A DNA stretch of 37,591 nt. Origin: an uncultured Chlorobiaceae bacterium. GTDB lineage: Bacteria; Bacteroidota; Chlorobiia; Chlorobiales; Chlorobiaceae. How positions within the stretch are numbered: position 1 is the stretch's first letter; each line of letters starts with the position of its first letter. The notes under the pieces were generated by a model, which searched no databases, was not told the origin of the DNA, and saw only the letters and a program-made list of their open reading frames with translations. This document shows, one piece after another, positions 8,400 through 19,709 of this stretch. Both the position numbers and the translations under genes were made by a program. The stretch is taken from NCBI GenBank assembly GCA_903840935.1, contig CAIMHT010000083.1:1-37591 (forward strand). Reading direction: 5' to 3'.

Positions 8400-10435
8400 A
8401 TGATAAGCAGCAGATCAGGAGGCCGGACGATCGGGAGTTTGGCAAACGGCTTGTTATTGTCGTTGCTGTTTTTTCGATCTTTATTGTCGCTATTATCGGG
8501 ATGCTGCTCAGTATTCAGGTGGTCAATGCCGGAAAATACCACCAAAAAGCGGTGAAACAGTATGAGCGGGTGGTCACTGAGCGTGCACAGCGGGGCGCTA
8601 TTCTTGATCGTCATTCACGGATGCTGGCCGAAAGTATCGAATCGATCTCATTCTATGCTGACCCGTTGATTGTCCGCAATACCCCTCTTTTTGATAAAAA
8701 CGGTAAGCCTGTAAATTTCACTAAAAGTAACCAGCAGAAAACATACGATAATTCAGGTGCCGTTGCGACCCTGTTTTCCCGCTATCTGGGGCTCGACAGG
8801 TCGGTTTGTCTTCAACAACTGAGTCGTCGTAAAGGTGTGGCGGTGCTTGGCCGCAAAATATCTGTCGCAAAAGCGTTGCCGCTTATGCAGCTTATGCAGA
8901 AAAAAATTCCTGGCGTATGGTATGACCGTCAGCAGCAGCGTTATTACCTGAATGTTGCTGCTCAGGTGATTGGATCAATTGGGAACGCAACAAGCGAAAC
9001 CGGGGGCAGCAGCGGTCTCGAATTGCAGCTTGACAAGGAGTTGAGAGGGCGGGACGGCACGAGAATTTTCCAGCGATCGGCTACCGGCATCCGTTATCCG
9101 GCACCTGATGCCGAGCAGCAGGATGCGATAAAAGGCAATACGGTACAGTTGACTATCGATGGGAATATTCAAAGTATTGTTGAAGATGAACTTGCAAAGG
9201 CGGTCGCGACGTTCAATGCCGATGCTGCGGCAAGCATCGTCATGGATGTTCGTACCGGAGAGATTCTTGCCATGGCTAACAATCCCGCTTTTGATCTGAA
9301 TCGGAGAGCTACCTGGAATGAAAAAAATTCACGAAACCGTGCGGTGACCGAAATGTATGAACCAGGTTCAACGTTCAAGCTGGTCATGGCCGCTGCGGCA
9401 ACGGAAGTGCTGAAAAGAAAAGCTGATGATAAGGTTTTTGCCAATAATGGGGTTCTGCCGATTTATAACCTGAGGATCAGGGATCATGAGCCCTACGGCA
9501 CCATAACGTTCCGGGAGGCAATCATGTTTTCAAGCAATATTGTCGCCGCCAAGACGGCCTTGGAGATCGGTAGTGAGAAGTTCAATGCCTATACAAGGAA
9601 TTTCGGGTTTGGAAAGAAAACCGGTGTTGGACTGGTTGGTGAGGCTCGGGGGATGGTACGTCCTCTTGCTGAATGGGACAGAACCACGCTTCCCTGGATG
9701 GGATACGGTTATCAGGTTATGGCCACTCCACTGCAGATCGTGCAGGCCTATGCGGCAATTGCCAATGATGGCGTTTTAATGAAACCCTATATAATAAAGA
9801 GGGTTATTGATGCCGAGGGCAAGGTTGTTCGGGAGAGTACTCCTGAAAATATCAGGCGGGTGGTTTCGCCAGAAACGGCAAGATATCTCGGGAAGGAGTA
9901 TTTCAAGGCAGTTGTTGACAGTGGAACGGCAAAAAATGCAGCGGTGCCGGGCGTGACTGTTGCGGGCAAGACTGGCACGGCGAGGCGCGCAGTAGAACGT
10001 TCCTATGCCAACCCGGTATATGTCTCTTCATTTGTTGGCTATTATCCGGTAGAGGCTCCCCGTTATGCGATTATTGTTCTCGTTGAAAATCCGAGGACGG
10101 CCTATTATGCAGCGACTGTTGCTGCTCCTGTTTTTTCAGGCGTTGCATCAAGAATAATCGCCTGTTCGGAGGAGATGCAGAAAAACCTTGCCATCCGCTC
10201 GACGGAGAAGTCACTTCTTGATGCAATTGTGACCGTGGTGGTGCCCGAACTTCGGGGGCTTAAAGGGCGCGAAGCCCAGCGTCTGTTAAAGTGGCTTGAT
10301 CTGGAGATGGATTATTCGGGAGATTTTGAGGGGGGGGTTGTCAGTCAGAGCATTGCACCTGGTAGCAGGGTTATAAAAAAGAAGATGATAAGGGTGGTAC
10401 TTGCTTCAGGGAATAGCAAAAGGAAAGCTCCATGA
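8396..10435 (+). CDS. ftsI: Septal transpeptidase FtsI (PBP3) with C-terminal PASTA domain
   Basis: This is a 679-residue class B penicillin-binding protein that cross-links septal peptidoglycan. A short cytoplasmic tail and membrane anchor (about 17-42) precede the dimerisation region, which includes RGAILDRHSRMLAES. Transpeptidase motifs are STFK (S325, K328), SSN (379-381) and KTG (525-527). The last 65 residues, from VPELRGLKGREAQ, form one PASTA domain, as in SpoVD-type proteins and many Bacteroidetes/Chlorobi FtsI but not in E. coli PBP3. The start overlaps the ftsL-like stop and its own stop overlaps murE (ATGA each time), implying translational coupling. Confidence 0.95.
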   Translation: MNDKQQIRRPDDREFGKRLVIVVAVFSIFIVAIIGMLLSIQVVNAGKYHQKAVKQYERVVTERAQRGAILDRHSRMLAESIESISFYADPLIVRNTPLFDKNGKPVNFTKSNQQKTYDNSGAVATLFSRYLGLDRSVCLQQLSRRKGVAVLGRKISVAKALPLMQLMQKKIPGVWYDRQQQRYYLNVAAQVIGSIGNATSETGGSSGLELQLDKELRGRDGTRIFQRSATGIRYPAPDAEQQDAIKGNTVQLTIDGNIQSIVEDELAKAVATFNADAAASIVMDVRTGEILAMANNPAFDLNRRATWNEKNSRNRAVTEMYEPGSTFKLVMAAAATEVLKRKADDKVFANNGVLPIYNLRIRDHEPYGTITFREAIMFSSNIVAAKTALEIGSEKFNAYTRNFGFGKKTGVGLVGEARGMVRPLAEWDRTTLPWMGYGYQVMATPLQIVQAYAAIANDGVLMKPYIIKRVIDAEGKVVRESTPENIRRVVSPETARYLGKEYFKAVVDSGTAKNAAVPGVTVAGKTGTARRAVERSYANPVYVSSFVGYYPVEAPRYAIIVLVENPRTAYYAATVAAPVFSGVASRIIACSEEMQKNLAIRSTEKSLLDAIVTVVVPELRGLKGREAQRLLKWLDLEMDYSGDFEGGVVSQSIAPGSRVIKKKMIRVVLASGNSKRKAP

Positions 10436-11991
10436 GGGTATCAGGAGAGCATAGTGAAGGGGTGCAACTGGAGACGTTGCTCAAGGGAATTACCTGTTTG
10501 GCGCTTGCGGGGACAAGCCGGGGCAGCGGTGTGATTCACCTGGTTACCAGTGATTCGAGAGAGGTTGTTCCCGGCTCGATTTTTGTTGCGATAAAAGGTT
10601 ATTGTACAGATGGATCCCGTTTTATCAGCAGAGCTATAGAGCTTGGCGCTGTGGCGGTTATCTGTGAGGAATTTCCGCCTGATATCTCCACCTCATGCTG
10701 CTACATCAAGGTCTCTGATACGCGAAAGGCCCTTGCTGAAGCTGCCCGGATTTTTTATGGAAAGGCTTCTGATCAGTTGCTGGTTATCGGGGTTACCGGT
10801 ACCAACGGCAAAACTACGACAGCAAAACTGATAACGGCAATGCTTAACGCCTGTGGTATTCCTGCCGGGTATATTGGTACCAATCTTTGCCAGATCGGCG
10901 AGCTTGATATACCGCTTGACCGTACCACCCCGGAGGCTCATGGGCTGCACGCTCTCTTCCGCCAGATGGTGGATGCGGGATGCCGCGCGGCAGTCATGGA
11001 GGTCTCCTCTCATGCCCTTGTGCTGCAAAGGGTTTTTGGCATCCGCTTTCATGGGGCACTGTTTACTAACCTGACCAGGGAGCATCTTGACTTTCATGAA
11101 TCCATGGAGGAGTACGCTGCTGCCAAGCAGCAACTGTTCGACCAGCTTTCTCCTGAAGGGTTTGCCGTATTTAATATTGACGACCCCTATGCCGCGCAGA
11201 TGGCTGGTCGCGTAGCTCATGATAAAATATATTGTTGCACGATGCGTCGAGGGACTTCGTCCATTCTCCCTTGCAGCAAAATTTTTGAAGCAGAGGTTCT
11301 CGAGAGTACTCTGGCGTCAAGTCGGGTTGATCTCTCTTTCCCTGATGCACATATGACGATGAAGGTCGGGCTTCCGGGGCGCTTCAATGTCATGAATGTG
11401 CTTGAGGCCGCAGCAATTGGCGAGGGAATGGGGCTGGCTTATGAAGAAATATGCGACTCCCTCTCAGCGGTATCGACGGTTGAGGGGCGTATGGAACGGA
11501 TTGGTGAGAGCCGTGAGGGATGGTATGCTTTTGTTGATTATGCTCATACTCCGGACGCGCTTTGCAAGGTGCTTGAAGCCTTGCGCCTGCTCAAGCCGGA
11601 TGGTTCCCGTCTTGTCGTGGTTTTCGGGTGCGGCGGCAACAGGGATCGCTCAAAGCGTTCCGAAATGGGCCGAATTGCTTCCGAAATGGCCGATGAAGTT
11701 ATCATTACCTCTGACAATCCGCGCAACGAAGAGCCTGAGGTGATTCTTGATGAAATTGAGCAAGGTATTATCGGCGATCGTTATATGAGGATCAGCGATC
11801 GGGCGGAAGCCATCAGGCGGGCGGTTTTGATGCTTAAAAAGGGAGATGTGCTTCTTGTAGCAGGAAAAGGGCATGAAAAGTATCAGGAGATTGCAGGACG
11901 GAAACATTTTTTTTCGGATAAGGATCTTATAAAAGAATATATGCAGGAAAACATATCCGGATACCCGGAGAAGGAGAGAGTGTGCAGGTAA
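10432..11991 (+). CDS. murE: UDP-MurNAc-L-Ala-D-Glu:meso-diaminopimelate ligase MurE
   Basis: This 519-residue Mur ligase has the ATP site GTNGKTTT (123-130), the likely carbamylated lysine K232 in AAAKQQLF, and the amino-acid selectivity motif DNPR (428-431) within DNPRNEEP. DNPR is the signature of meso-diaminopimelate-adding MurE, as opposed to the lysine-adding form, so the cell wall is predicted to be of the DAP type. It acts in the cytosol, adding the third residue of the stem peptide. The C-terminal VAGKGHEKYQ motif also fits. It starts by ATGA overlap with ftsI and ends 10 bp inside murF. Confidence 0.96.
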   Translation: MRVSGEHSEGVQLETLLKGITCLALAGTSRGSGVIHLVTSDSREVVPGSIFVAIKGYCTDGSRFISRAIELGAVAVICEEFPPDISTSCCYIKVSDTRKALAEAARIFYGKASDQLLVIGVTGTNGKTTTAKLITAMLNACGIPAGYIGTNLCQIGELDIPLDRTTPEAHGLHALFRQMVDAGCRAAVMEVSSHALVLQRVFGIRFHGALFTNLTREHLDFHESMEEYAAAKQQLFDQLSPEGFAVFNIDDPYAAQMAGRVAHDKIYCCTMRRGTSSILPCSKIFEAEVLESTLASSRVDLSFPDAHMTMKVGLPGRFNVMNVLEAAAIGEGMGLAYEEICDSLSAVSTVEGRMERIGESREGWYAFVDYAHTPDALCKVLEALRLLKPDGSRLVVVFGCGGNRDRSKRSEMGRIASEMADEVIITSDNPRNEEPEVILDEIEQGIIGDRYMRISDRAEAIRRAVLMLKKGDVLLVAGKGHEKYQEIAGRKHFFSDKDLIKEYMQENISGYPEKERVCR

Positions 11992-13436
11992 GGGCGAAAG
12001 GCGTGCTGACGATTGATGATTTTAGGGAGGTTGGAGAGGTGGTCTTAGGGGCACGCCTTCGCGTCTCCTTACCGCAACCGCAACCACCGAGTGAGATTGC
12101 ATCGCCCATCGTGGTCATTGATTCGAGAGTGGTGAGAGGTGGGGAGATTTTTGTTGCCCTCAGGGGTGAGAATGCTGACGGCCATAGTTTTATTGACACT
12201 GTTTTTGAAATGGGCGCATGTTGGGCAATGGTCAGCCGTCACTGGTATGAGGCGCAGGGTTCCGTTGAACCGCCGCCCGGCAAGGGGTTTATTGTTACGG
12301 ATGACACGGTCGCAGGTCTTCAGCAGCTTTCCACGATTTACAGGGGCACATTTTCTATTCCGGTTGTGGCTATCGGTGGCAGCAATGGAAAGACCACCAC
12401 GAAGGAAATGGTTGCTTCGGTACTCGGGAGAGGGTTCAAGGTTCAGATGAGCCAGGGCAACAGGAACAATCATCTCGGAGTTCCGCTGACACTGCTGCAA
12501 CTCCGCCATGACACCGATATCGCTGTTGTCGAGATGGGCATTAATCATCCAGGAGAGATGGCATTGCTTGCCACTATCGCCAGGCCGACCCACGCTCTCC
12601 TGACGAATATTGGTCATGAGCATCTGGAGTTTTTTCTTGATCTTGACGGGGTTGCCAAGGCTGAAACACAACTGTTTGACTATCTGCACCAGCATGGGGG
12701 CACCGCCTTCGTCAATACAGATGATCCCTGGCTCAGTCGGGCAGCAGCAGGGCTTGAGCGATATGTCAGTTATGGAGTGGTCAAAAGTTCAGCAACTACC
12801 TGTTGGGCCCGGGAGATTTCGGTAAATAAGGATGGCACGCTCTCTTTTCTTTTATGTTCTTCGGCTGGAACTGAATCGGTTAGCTTGAACTTTACAGGGA
12901 AGCATAATGTCGTCAATGCCATTGCAGCTGCCGCAGTTGGCGCTTATTTTGGACTTTCACTTCGTGAGATTCGGGAGGGGCTTGAGCTTCTTGCCCCTGC
13001 TCCTGGCTGGAAAAGGCTTGAGGTATTAGACTCCTGCGGTCTGCGAATCCTCAATGATACCTATAATGCCAATTCGGACTCAATGCGCAGGGCGATTGAT
13101 ACGCTTTGTGATATTCCATGCATCGGCAAAAGGGTTGCCGTTCTGGGCGATATGCTTGAACTTGGAGTGGCCGGAGAGGTTGAACATGAGGCCATTGGCC
13201 GTTATATCCAGAAAAGTTCTGTTGATATGGTATTTACCTTTGGAGAGAAGGCCCGCATTATTGGCCGTGAGGCTCCGGAACTTTTGCAGGGCCATTTCGA
13301 ATGCCGTGAAAAACTTCTTGCAGCATTACTCGGTGTGTCGGAGGAGGGTGATACCCTTCTTTTTAAAGGATCAAGGGGAATGAAGCTTGAGCAGGTTGTT
13401 GATGCGCTCGTCAATGCAAGAACTATTAACAGGTAA
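11982..13436 (+). CDS. murF: UDP-MurNAc-tripeptide:D-Ala-D-Ala ligase MurF
   Basis: This 484-residue Mur ligase has the ATP loop GSNGKTTT (133-140), an N-terminal MurF-type domain with IDSRVVRGGEIFVALRGENADGHSF, and the C-terminal block DTYNANSDSMRRAIDTL followed by VLGDMLELG and LFKGSRGMKLE. It attaches D-Ala-D-Ala to UDP-MurNAc-tripeptide in the cytosol, finishing the pentapeptide. The GTG start at 11982 has AAGGAGAG just upstream and overlaps the murE end by 10 bp. No ddl gene for making D-Ala-D-Ala lies in this cluster. Confidence 0.95.
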   Translation: MQVRAKGVLTIDDFREVGEVVLGARLRVSLPQPQPPSEIASPIVVIDSRVVRGGEIFVALRGENADGHSFIDTVFEMGACWAMVSRHWYEAQGSVEPPPGKGFIVTDDTVAGLQQLSTIYRGTFSIPVVAIGGSNGKTTTKEMVASVLGRGFKVQMSQGNRNNHLGVPLTLLQLRHDTDIAVVEMGINHPGEMALLATIARPTHALLTNIGHEHLEFFLDLDGVAKAETQLFDYLHQHGGTAFVNTDDPWLSRAAAGLERYVSYGVVKSSATTCWAREISVNKDGTLSFLLCSSAGTESVSLNFTGKHNVVNAIAAAAVGAYFGLSLREIREGLELLAPAPGWKRLEVLDSCGLRILNDTYNANSDSMRRAIDTLCDIPCIGKRVAVLGDMLELGVAGEVEHEAIGRYIQKSSVDMVFTFGEKARIIGREAPELLQGHFECREKLLAALLGVSEEGDTLLFKGSRGMKLEQVVDALVNARTINR

Positions 13437-13445
13437 CGATACGGT

Positions 13446-14552
13446 ATGCTCTATTATCTCTTGAAATATATTGATGATCTGTTTGATCCTCCAGGGCTTC
13501 ATGTTATTGAGTATCTCACGTTCAGGGCAAGTGCTGCAGGGATTACAGCCTTACTGATTATTCTTTTTGCTGGTCCGGGATTTATCAGATATCTGAAATC
13601 CAGGTTTATTGAGCCGATTAAGGAGGAAGCACCGCCGGAGCACAAAAAGAAAAAAGCGCTGCCTACAATGGGCGGAGTGCTTATCATTTTTTCCATTGAG
13701 CTCTCTGTGCTGCTTTGGTCGAAATTCATTGATCCTCATGTCTGGCTGATCATGCTTGCCATTCTTTGGATGGGGATCATTGGGCTTATTGATGACTACC
13801 GAAAGGTGGTTCTGAAAATCAAGGGGGGGCTTTCGGCTCGTTACAAGCTGATTGGACAGTTCTCTCTTGGCTTGTTGATTGGTCTTTACACCTGGTTTGA
13901 TCCGGCTTTTTCAGTACTTCAGTCTACGACAACGGTTCCATTTTTCAAGAATCTGACACTCGACTACGGTTATTTTTACATTCCTATCGTGATTTTTATT
14001 ATCACAGCAGTATCGAACGCGGTCAATCTGACAGACGGGCTTGACGGTCTTGCTGCAGGAAGTTCGGCCATTGTGGTACTTGGTCTTGGCGGTTTTTCTT
14101 ATCTGGCCGGAAATGCGCTCTATGCGGTATACCTTAATATTCCCTTTATTCCCGGTGGAGGTGAGATTGCTGTGGTCAGCATTGCAATTGTCATGGCGTG
14201 TGTGGGTTTTTTGTGGTTCAACTCCAATCCAGCCGAGATTATCATGGGCGATACCGGATCTCTTGCCCTTGGCAGTGCGATTGCTGTCATCGCGCTTTTG
14301 ATCAAGCAGGAACTGCTTCTGCCGTTGATTGCAGGTATATTTTTTATTGAAACGCTCTCGGTTTCTCTTCAGGTACTCTATTTCAAGTATACAAAAATGA
14401 GGTACGGTCAGGGTCAAAGGATTTTTTTGATGGCTCCTCTTCATCACCATTTTCAGTTGAAAGGGTGGGCTGAACAAAAAATTGTTATCAGGTTCTGGAT
14501 TTTGACCATTCTTTTTTTTCTTGCCAGTCTCATGACCTTAAAACTCAGATAA
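13446..14552 (+). CDS. mraY: Phospho-N-acetylmuramoyl-pentapeptide transferase MraY
   Basis: This 368-residue protein with about ten membrane segments transfers phospho-MurNAc-pentapeptide to undecaprenyl phosphate, making lipid I. Family motifs are present: PTMGG (73-77), IDDYRK (115-120, the DD pair), NLTDGLDGL (194-202), GDTGSLALG and the histidine motif [12 protein letters not shown]. Length and topology are normal; the C-terminus ends in a membrane segment. It starts 9 bp after murF and is followed 10 bp later by murD. Confidence 0.97.
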   Translation: MLYYLLKYIDDLFDPPGLHVIEYLTFRASAAGITALLIILFAGPGFIRYLKSRFIEPIKEEAPPEHKKKKALPTMGGVLIIFSIELSVLLWSKFIDPHVWLIMLAILWMGIIGLIDDYRKVVLKIKGGLSARYKLIGQFSLGLLIGLYTWFDPAFSVLQSTTTVPFFKNLTLDYGYFYIPIVIFIITAVSNAVNLTDGLDGLAAGSSAIVVLGLGGFSYLAGNALYAVYLNIPFIPGGGEIAVVSIAIVMACVGFLWFNSNPAEIIMGDTGSLALGSAIAVIALLIKQELLLPLIAGIFFIETLSVSLQVLYFKYTKMRYGQGQRIFLMAPLHHHFQLKGWAEQKIVIRFWILTILFFLASLMTLKLR

Positions 14553-14562
14553 AGAGACTCAA

Positions 14563-15960
14563 ATGGATGTAACGGGTAAAAAAGTATCGGTTATTGGTGC
14601 AGGGAAAAGCGGTGTGGCTGCAGCGGAATTGCTCTGGCGAAAAGGAGCGAAGGTGCTTGTCAGCGAGTTTGGACGGATCGAAGCCGTTCCGCTGCAGCGT
14701 CTCAAGGAGATGCCGCTTACCTTTGAACAGGAGGGCCATTCTGACGAGGTATACGACGCAGATTTTTGTGTCCTGAGCCCCGGGGTTCCGCCAAATGCCG
14801 AAGTTGTGACCATCATGCAGGCAAAGGGAATTCCTCTCTATAGTGAGATTGAGATAGCTAGTTGGTTTTGCAAGGCAAGGATTGTTGGTATTACCGGTAC
14901 GGATGGAAAGACCACCACATCGACACTGGTTCATCGTATCTGCGAGGTTGATGGTCTCCGGAATGGATACCGGGCGTTCAGTGTTGGTAATATAGGAGTT
15001 CCGTTTTCTTCGATGGTTCTGGATATGAACATTGGTGATGTCGCTGTTGTAGAGTTGAGCAGTTACCAGTTGGAGCGCTCCCCGACGTTCAGGCCTGATG
15101 TTGCTGTTATTACAAACATTACACCAGATCATCTTGATCGATATAGTGGAGATTTATACCGTTATGCGGCAGCGAAGTTCAGGATTTATGCCAATCAGGG
15201 TGCAGAAGAGACGCTTGTGTATAATGAGGATGATCCGCTTCTCAAGGAACATTTTTTCGAAGGTACGGAGCGTTTTCCATTCAGGATTTTGCCGTTTGGC
15301 ATGGATCCCGTCGTTGGAGCAACGTCTGACTCCCCGTTCGTTTTTCTTGATGGGGACTCATTGAGTGTGCACACTGCTGATGGCGTTGATCGAGTTATCA
15401 AGACATCCGAGTTTCTGAAAAACAGTTTTCGTGGTCGCCATAATATTGCTAACGTGCTTGCCGCTATTGCCGTAGCGAGGGCATTGGGTATTGGTAATGA
15501 CGTGGTTCGTCTGGTACTCAGGGAGTTCAGGGGCGTTGAGCATCGCCAGGAATATGTCATGACCATCAATGGTATTGACTGGATCAATGATTCAAAAGCG
15601 ACAAATATCAATGCCATGCGTCAGGCGCTTGAAGCGCTTCCGGGTACGGCAGTCCTTATTGCTGGAGGAAGGGATAAAGGGAACGATTACGCTTCGATTA
15701 CCGGGCTGGTCCAAAAAAAGGTATCCTTGCTTATCGCACTTGGCGAATCACGGGGAAAGATAACGGCAGCGTTTAAGGACCTTGTTCCCGTTGAAGCGGT
15801 GGAATCATTGGAAGATGCTGTTTTGTTTGCACATAATGCTGTCAGGCCTGGTCAGGCAGTGCTTTTTTCTCCCGGGTGCGCAAGCTTTGACATGTTTAAT
15901 AATTTTGAGGATCGCGGTATGCAGTTTAAACAATGTGTTCATCAATTACCACAATGGTGA
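14563..15960 (+). CDS. murD: UDP-MurNAc-L-alanine:D-glutamate ligase MurD
   Basis: This 465-residue Mur ligase has an N-terminal Rossmann-like domain ([17 protein letters not shown]), the ATP loop TGTDGKTTT (111-119), [36 protein letters not shown] and IAGGRDKG. The last four are typical of MurD. It adds D-glutamate to UDP-MurNAc-L-Ala in the cytosol. The C-terminal [19 protein letters not shown] is a strong family marker. Its 3' end overlaps the ftsW start region. Confidence 0.96.
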   Translation: MDVTGKKVSVIGAGKSGVAAAELLWRKGAKVLVSEFGRIEAVPLQRLKEMPLTFEQEGHSDEVYDADFCVLSPGVPPNAEVVTIMQAKGIPLYSEIEIASWFCKARIVGITGTDGKTTTSTLVHRICEVDGLRNGYRAFSVGNIGVPFSSMVLDMNIGDVAVVELSSYQLERSPTFRPDVAVITNITPDHLDRYSGDLYRYAAAKFRIYANQGAEETLVYNEDDPLLKEHFFEGTERFPFRILPFGMDPVVGATSDSPFVFLDGDSLSVHTADGVDRVIKTSEFLKNSFRGRHNIANVLAAIAVARALGIGNDVVRLVLREFRGVEHRQEYVMTINGIDWINDSKATNINAMRQALEALPGTAVLIAGGRDKGNDYASITGLVQKKVSLLIALGESRGKITAAFKDLVPVEAVESLEDAVLFAHNAVRPGQAVLFSPGCASFDMFNNFEDRGMQFKQCVHQLPQW

Positions 15961-17159
15961 CCAGTGATAAAACTCCGGAGCCTGCAGGGGTTTCCGCACT
16001 CAACGAGCTCTCTTTGCCGTCAGGCAGGGAGGGGGTTGTCGGAAAGCTTCTGGTACTGATTGTTGCAATTCTCATGAGCATCGGTATTGTTGTTGTCTAC
16101 AGCAGTGGTGCGGGATGGGCTGTAACGAAGTACTCAAGTTCCGAGTATTTTTTGTGGCGCCAGATTGTTTTTTCTTTCCTCGGAATAGGGACTGTGCTCG
16201 TTGTCGCCCAGCTTGACTATCATGTTTTTTGGAAGACCAGCAAAATCATTTTGTTTGCCAGTATTCTGCTTTTGATGCTTCTTTTTGTCATGAAAGTGGT
16301 AGGCCTTATATCTGGAGCTGCACGCTGGATAGGCTTTGGTCCGCTCAAATTTCAGGTATCTGATTTTGCAAAATATGCTGTTATCTTTCACTTCTCAAGG
16401 CTTATCACTGAAAAACAGGGATATATCAAGGATCTTTATAATTCCTATTATCCCATGCTCCTCCTTTTGCTGATCGTCGTGGCTCTTGTGGCTATCGAGC
16501 CGAATTTCAGTACAGCGTCGCTTATTGCCATTACAGGTTTTACGCTTATGTTTATAGGGGGAGTCAGTATACGCCATCTTATGGCCACAGTTTTGCTGCT
16601 CATTCCTCTGGCAGGGGTTTTTGCCATCGCGGCACCGTATCGGCTTGCCAGGTTGCTTTCGTTTACCAGCGGAAATGAAAAAGGGGCGACTTATCAGGTT
16701 ACGCAGGCATTGATTGGCTTGGGGAACGGTGGGTTGATTGGCCTCGGTATCGGGGCCAGCAAACAGAGGGAGCTCTATCTGCCACTTTCCTATAACGATT
16801 TTGTTTTTGTCATTATCGGTGAAGAGTATGGGTTTATCGGTGCGCTTGCAGTCATTGCTCTTTTTGCGGGATTTTTAGTCTGCGGTCTTCTTATCGCCAA
16901 ACATGCGCCCGATAATTTTGGTAAATATGTTGCCACTGGAATCACGATGGCGATCTCTCTTTTTGCATTTGTTAATATCGCGGTTGCCTGTCACCTGCTT
17001 CCGACAACCGGTGTGGCTCTTCCTTTTATTAGTTATGGAGGCACTGCGCTTCTTTTTAACTCACTCGGGGTCGGCATCCTTATGAGTATATCAGGGTACA
17101 AGAGTCCGGGGTTTGACAAAGGCATTCGGCCAAACGTCACTGAAGGGAGAAGTGTATGA
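15954..17159 (+). CDS. ftsW: Septal peptidoglycan glycosyltransferase FtsW (SEDS family)
   Basis: This SEDS protein of about 401 residues has a cytoplasmic N-tail of about 30 residues and about ten membrane segments. Signature stretches are [39 protein letters not shown], which contains the Asp needed for glycan polymerisation in the family, and [17 protein letters not shown]. FtsW polymerises lipid II at the septum in a complex with FtsI. Two ATGs are possible, 15933 and 15954; neither has a good ribosome site, and I prefer 15954 because its ATGGTGA overlap with the murD stop matches the style of the cluster. The 3' end overlaps murG by ATGA. Confidence 0.95.
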   Translation: MVTSDKTPEPAGVSALNELSLPSGREGVVGKLLVLIVAILMSIGIVVVYSSGAGWAVTKYSSSEYFLWRQIVFSFLGIGTVLVVAQLDYHVFWKTSKIILFASILLLMLLFVMKVVGLISGAARWIGFGPLKFQVSDFAKYAVIFHFSRLITEKQGYIKDLYNSYYPMLLLLLIVVALVAIEPNFSTASLIAITGFTLMFIGGVSIRHLMATVLLLIPLAGVFAIAAPYRLARLLSFTSGNEKGATYQVTQALIGLGNGGLIGLGIGASKQRELYLPLSYNDFVFVIIGEEYGFIGALAVIALFAGFLVCGLLIAKHAPDNFGKYVATGITMAISLFAFVNIAVACHLLPTTGVALPFISYGGTALLFNSLGVGILMSISGYKSPGFDKGIRPNVTEGRSV

Positions 17160-18253
17160 ACGTGCTCTTTGCCGGTGGTGGGACTGGCGGCCATTTATAT
17201 CCGGCTGTAGCTATGGCTGAAGAGCTAAGGAAACTGCTCCCGGATTCAGGTATTTCTTTTGCTGGTACGACCAGTGGCATTGAGGCGACCGAAGTGCCAA
17301 GACTTGGTTACCGGTTGCATCTTATTCCGGTCAGAGGTTTGAAAAGAGGGCGCTCTCTTGCCAGCCTCATTACCAATGTTGGTGTGGTTGCTGATTTTGT
17401 TGCGGCTGTGGGAGGTGCAGTTGCCTTGATCAGCCGGGAAAGCCCTGATGTTGTTGTCGGTACCGGTGGATTTGTCAGTGCACCATTGCTGCTTGCAGCT
17501 CAACTCATGCGAAAAAAAACACTTATTCAGGAGCAAAATGCATTTCCCGGTGTAACGACAAAACTGCTTGCAGCACTGGCCAGTGAGGTGCATCTTTCGT
17601 TTGAGGAGGCGCGCAAGTTTATAAGAAAAAAAAAGCAGCTCTTTGTTTCCGGTAATCCAGCACGGGCCTTTGAGTTGCTGCACTCCGTAGCGGCAAGGGA
17701 TTGCTTTTCGTTGCATGCAGAACGCCCAACTCTTCTGGTTTTTGGTGGCAGTCGAGGTGCGCGTTCAATAAACAACGCCGTGCTTCAGGGGCTTGGCGCC
17801 ATTACTGCTTCAGCAAATCTTATATGGCAGACCGGTGAACTCGATTTTGAGCGAATAAGAAGTCAGGTTGAGCCCTCCCCTTATGTATGGATTTCTCCGT
17901 ACATTGAGGCGATGGGGGCGGCCTACAGTGCCGCCGATCTTGTTCTTTGTCGGGCAGGCGCATCATCCATTGCCGAACTGACCAATCTTGGAAAGCCGTC
18001 GGTTCTCGTGCCCTACCCTCATGCGACCGGTGACCATCAGCGTCATAATGCACGGGCGCTGGTAACGAGTGGAGCTGCCATGCTGGTCGAGGATGATTGT
18101 CTCGGTCAGCAGGCCTCAATAAAAGGGATTCTTGAGTTGCTGCATGATCGAGAGAGGCTGGGGTATATGGGCGATGCTTCCCGGAAACTGGCGTATCCTG
18201 ATGCGGCTCATCAGCTTGCCCTGCGAATAGTCGGTCTTGCAAAATTTTATTAA
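17156..18253 (+). CDS. murG: UDP-GlcNAc:lipid I N-acetylglucosaminyltransferase MurG
   Basis: This is a 365-residue GT-B glycosyltransferase. The N-terminal glycine-rich loop [11 protein letters not shown] (residues 7-17) and [14 protein letters not shown] form the acceptor/membrane side. [26 protein letters not shown] and the donor-site blocks [12 protein letters not shown] and [14 protein letters not shown] are diagnostic. It transfers GlcNAc from UDP-GlcNAc to lipid I, giving lipid II, at the inner face of the membrane. GAAGGGAG precedes the ATG, which overlaps the ftsW stop. Confidence 0.96.
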   Translation: MNVLFAGGGTGGHLYPAVAMAEELRKLLPDSGISFAGTTSGIEATEVPRLGYRLHLIPVRGLKRGRSLASLITNVGVVADFVAAVGGAVALISRESPDVVVGTGGFVSAPLLLAAQLMRKKTLIQEQNAFPGVTTKLLAALASEVHLSFEEARKFIRKKKQLFVSGNPARAFELLHSVAARDCFSLHAERPTLLVFGGSRGARSINNAVLQGLGAITASANLIWQTGELDFERIRSQVEPSPYVWISPYIEAMGAAYSAADLVLCRAGASSIAELTNLGKPSVLVPYPHATGDHQRHNARALVTSGAAMLVEDDCLGQQASIKGILELLHDRERLGYMGDASRKLAYPDAAHQLALRIVGLAKFY

Positions 18254-18273
18254 GAAAGAGGATACGTATACAC

Positions 18274-19674
18274 ATGGAATTGGGGAAAACAAAAAGCGTC
18301 CATATTGTCGGGGTTGGTGGCGCAGGAATGAGCGCGATCGCAGAGCTGCTTTTGAAGTCGGGGTTCAGGGTCACGGGCTCTGATCTTTCGTCTGGCGAGG
18401 TGACCGATAAGCTGGCCGAGCATGGAGCAATAATTTACCATGGTCATCGGGCTGAGCAGGTCACTTCGAGTGATGTTGTTGTCTACTCGTCAGCGATCAG
18501 ACCGGAGGAAAACGTTGAAGTCATTGCTGCCGTCAAAGCGGCCATTCCTGTCATCAAGCGGGATGAGATGCTGGGTGAACTCATGCGCTACAAATACGGA
18601 ATATGCATTGCTGGTACGCACGGGAAAACGACGACTACCGCCATGATCGCTACCATGCTCATTGAGTCTGGTGAGTCGCCGACAGTCATGATTGGCGGAA
18701 TATCAGACTATCTGAAAGGCAGTACCGTCGTTGGTGAGGGAAAATTTATGGTTATTGAGGCTGATGAGTATGATCGTGCTTTTTTAAAGCTTACGCCAAC
18801 CCTTGCGGTTATCAACAGCCTTGAGTCAGAACATATGGACACTTATGGGACGCTTGATGAACTGAAGCAGGCGTTCGTTACTTTTGCCAATAAGGTACCT
18901 TTTTATGGACGGGTTATCTGTTGTGTTGATTGGCCGGAGATCAGAACGATCATTCCTTCGATGAACCGTCTCTATACCACCTTTGGCATTGATGAGCCTG
19001 CGGATGTGATGGCTTCAGATATTGTTCTTGAAAAACAGCGCACCAGCTTTTCTATCCATGCTTATGGTCATGAGTATCGTGATGTTTGCATCAATGTGCC
19101 GGGACGTCACAATGTGCTCAATGCTTTGGCAGCTTTTTCGACAGGTCTTGAGCTGGGAATCATTCCTGAACGACTGATTGCCGGGCTTGGCCGTTACAGT
19201 GGCATGAGAAGAAGGTTTCAAGTGAAATATGATAATGGTCAGGGGCTTCAGGTTGTAGACGATTATGCGCACCATCCGTCAGAAGTCAAGGCAACGGTCA
19301 AAGCGGCCAAAAGCGGATGGTCTACCTCTAAAGTAGTCGCAATTTTTCAGCCGCATCTCTTTTCACGAACAAGGGATTTCGCGTATGAATACGGCTGGGC
19401 TCTTTCAAGGGCGGACATGGTTTATGTTGCCGATATCTATCCTGCCCGCGAAAAGGCTGAGAATTATCCGGGTATCAACGGGGAGATTGTCGCTGCCGCT
19501 GTCCGGAAAGCAGGCGGAAAACATGTTGAATTTATTGCTGATATGGAGACTCTGTTTTCATCTCTTGTGGAGCTGACTGTCAACGGAAACATGCTGCTTT
19601 TTATGGGTGCAGGAGATATTACCCATCTTGCATCGAGAGTTGCTGAAGTTTGCAGAAAGAACGCGTCAACTTGA
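18274..19674 (+). CDS. murC: UDP-MurNAc:L-alanine ligase MurC
   Basis: This 466-residue Mur ligase has an N-terminal Rossmann domain ([17 protein letters not shown], 10-26), the ATP loop GTHGKTTTT (114-122), [12 protein letters not shown] (the EADE/YD pattern of MurC), [21 protein letters not shown] and FQPHLFSRT. It adds the first alanine to UDP-MurNAc. An AGAGGA element lies about 11 bases before the ATG. The gene starts 20 bp after murG and is followed directly by ftsQ; no murB or ddl gene lies between, unlike in many dcw clusters. Confidence 0.96.
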   Translation: MELGKTKSVHIVGVGGAGMSAIAELLLKSGFRVTGSDLSSGEVTDKLAEHGAIIYHGHRAEQVTSSDVVVYSSAIRPEENVEVIAAVKAAIPVIKRDEMLGELMRYKYGICIAGTHGKTTTTAMIATMLIESGESPTVMIGGISDYLKGSTVVGEGKFMVIEADEYDRAFLKLTPTLAVINSLESEHMDTYGTLDELKQAFVTFANKVPFYGRVICCVDWPEIRTIIPSMNRLYTTFGIDEPADVMASDIVLEKQRTSFSIHAYGHEYRDVCINVPGRHNVLNALAAFSTGLELGIIPERLIAGLGRYSGMRRRFQVKYDNGQGLQVVDDYAHHPSEVKATVKAAKSGWSTSKVVAIFQPHLFSRTRDFAYEYGWALSRADMVYVADIYPAREKAENYPGINGEIVAAAVRKAGGKHVEFIADMETLFSSLVELTVNGNMLLFMGAGDITHLASRVAEVCRKNAST

Positions 19675-19709
19675 TATGGCAGTATTTCCGTATCGGGTGT
19701 AACAGTGTC

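Noticed and set aside
14545..15132. 195-codon minus-strand frame opposite murD
   Set aside because: It lies wholly over the conserved murD sequence and its product shows no domain; a shadow of the real gene.
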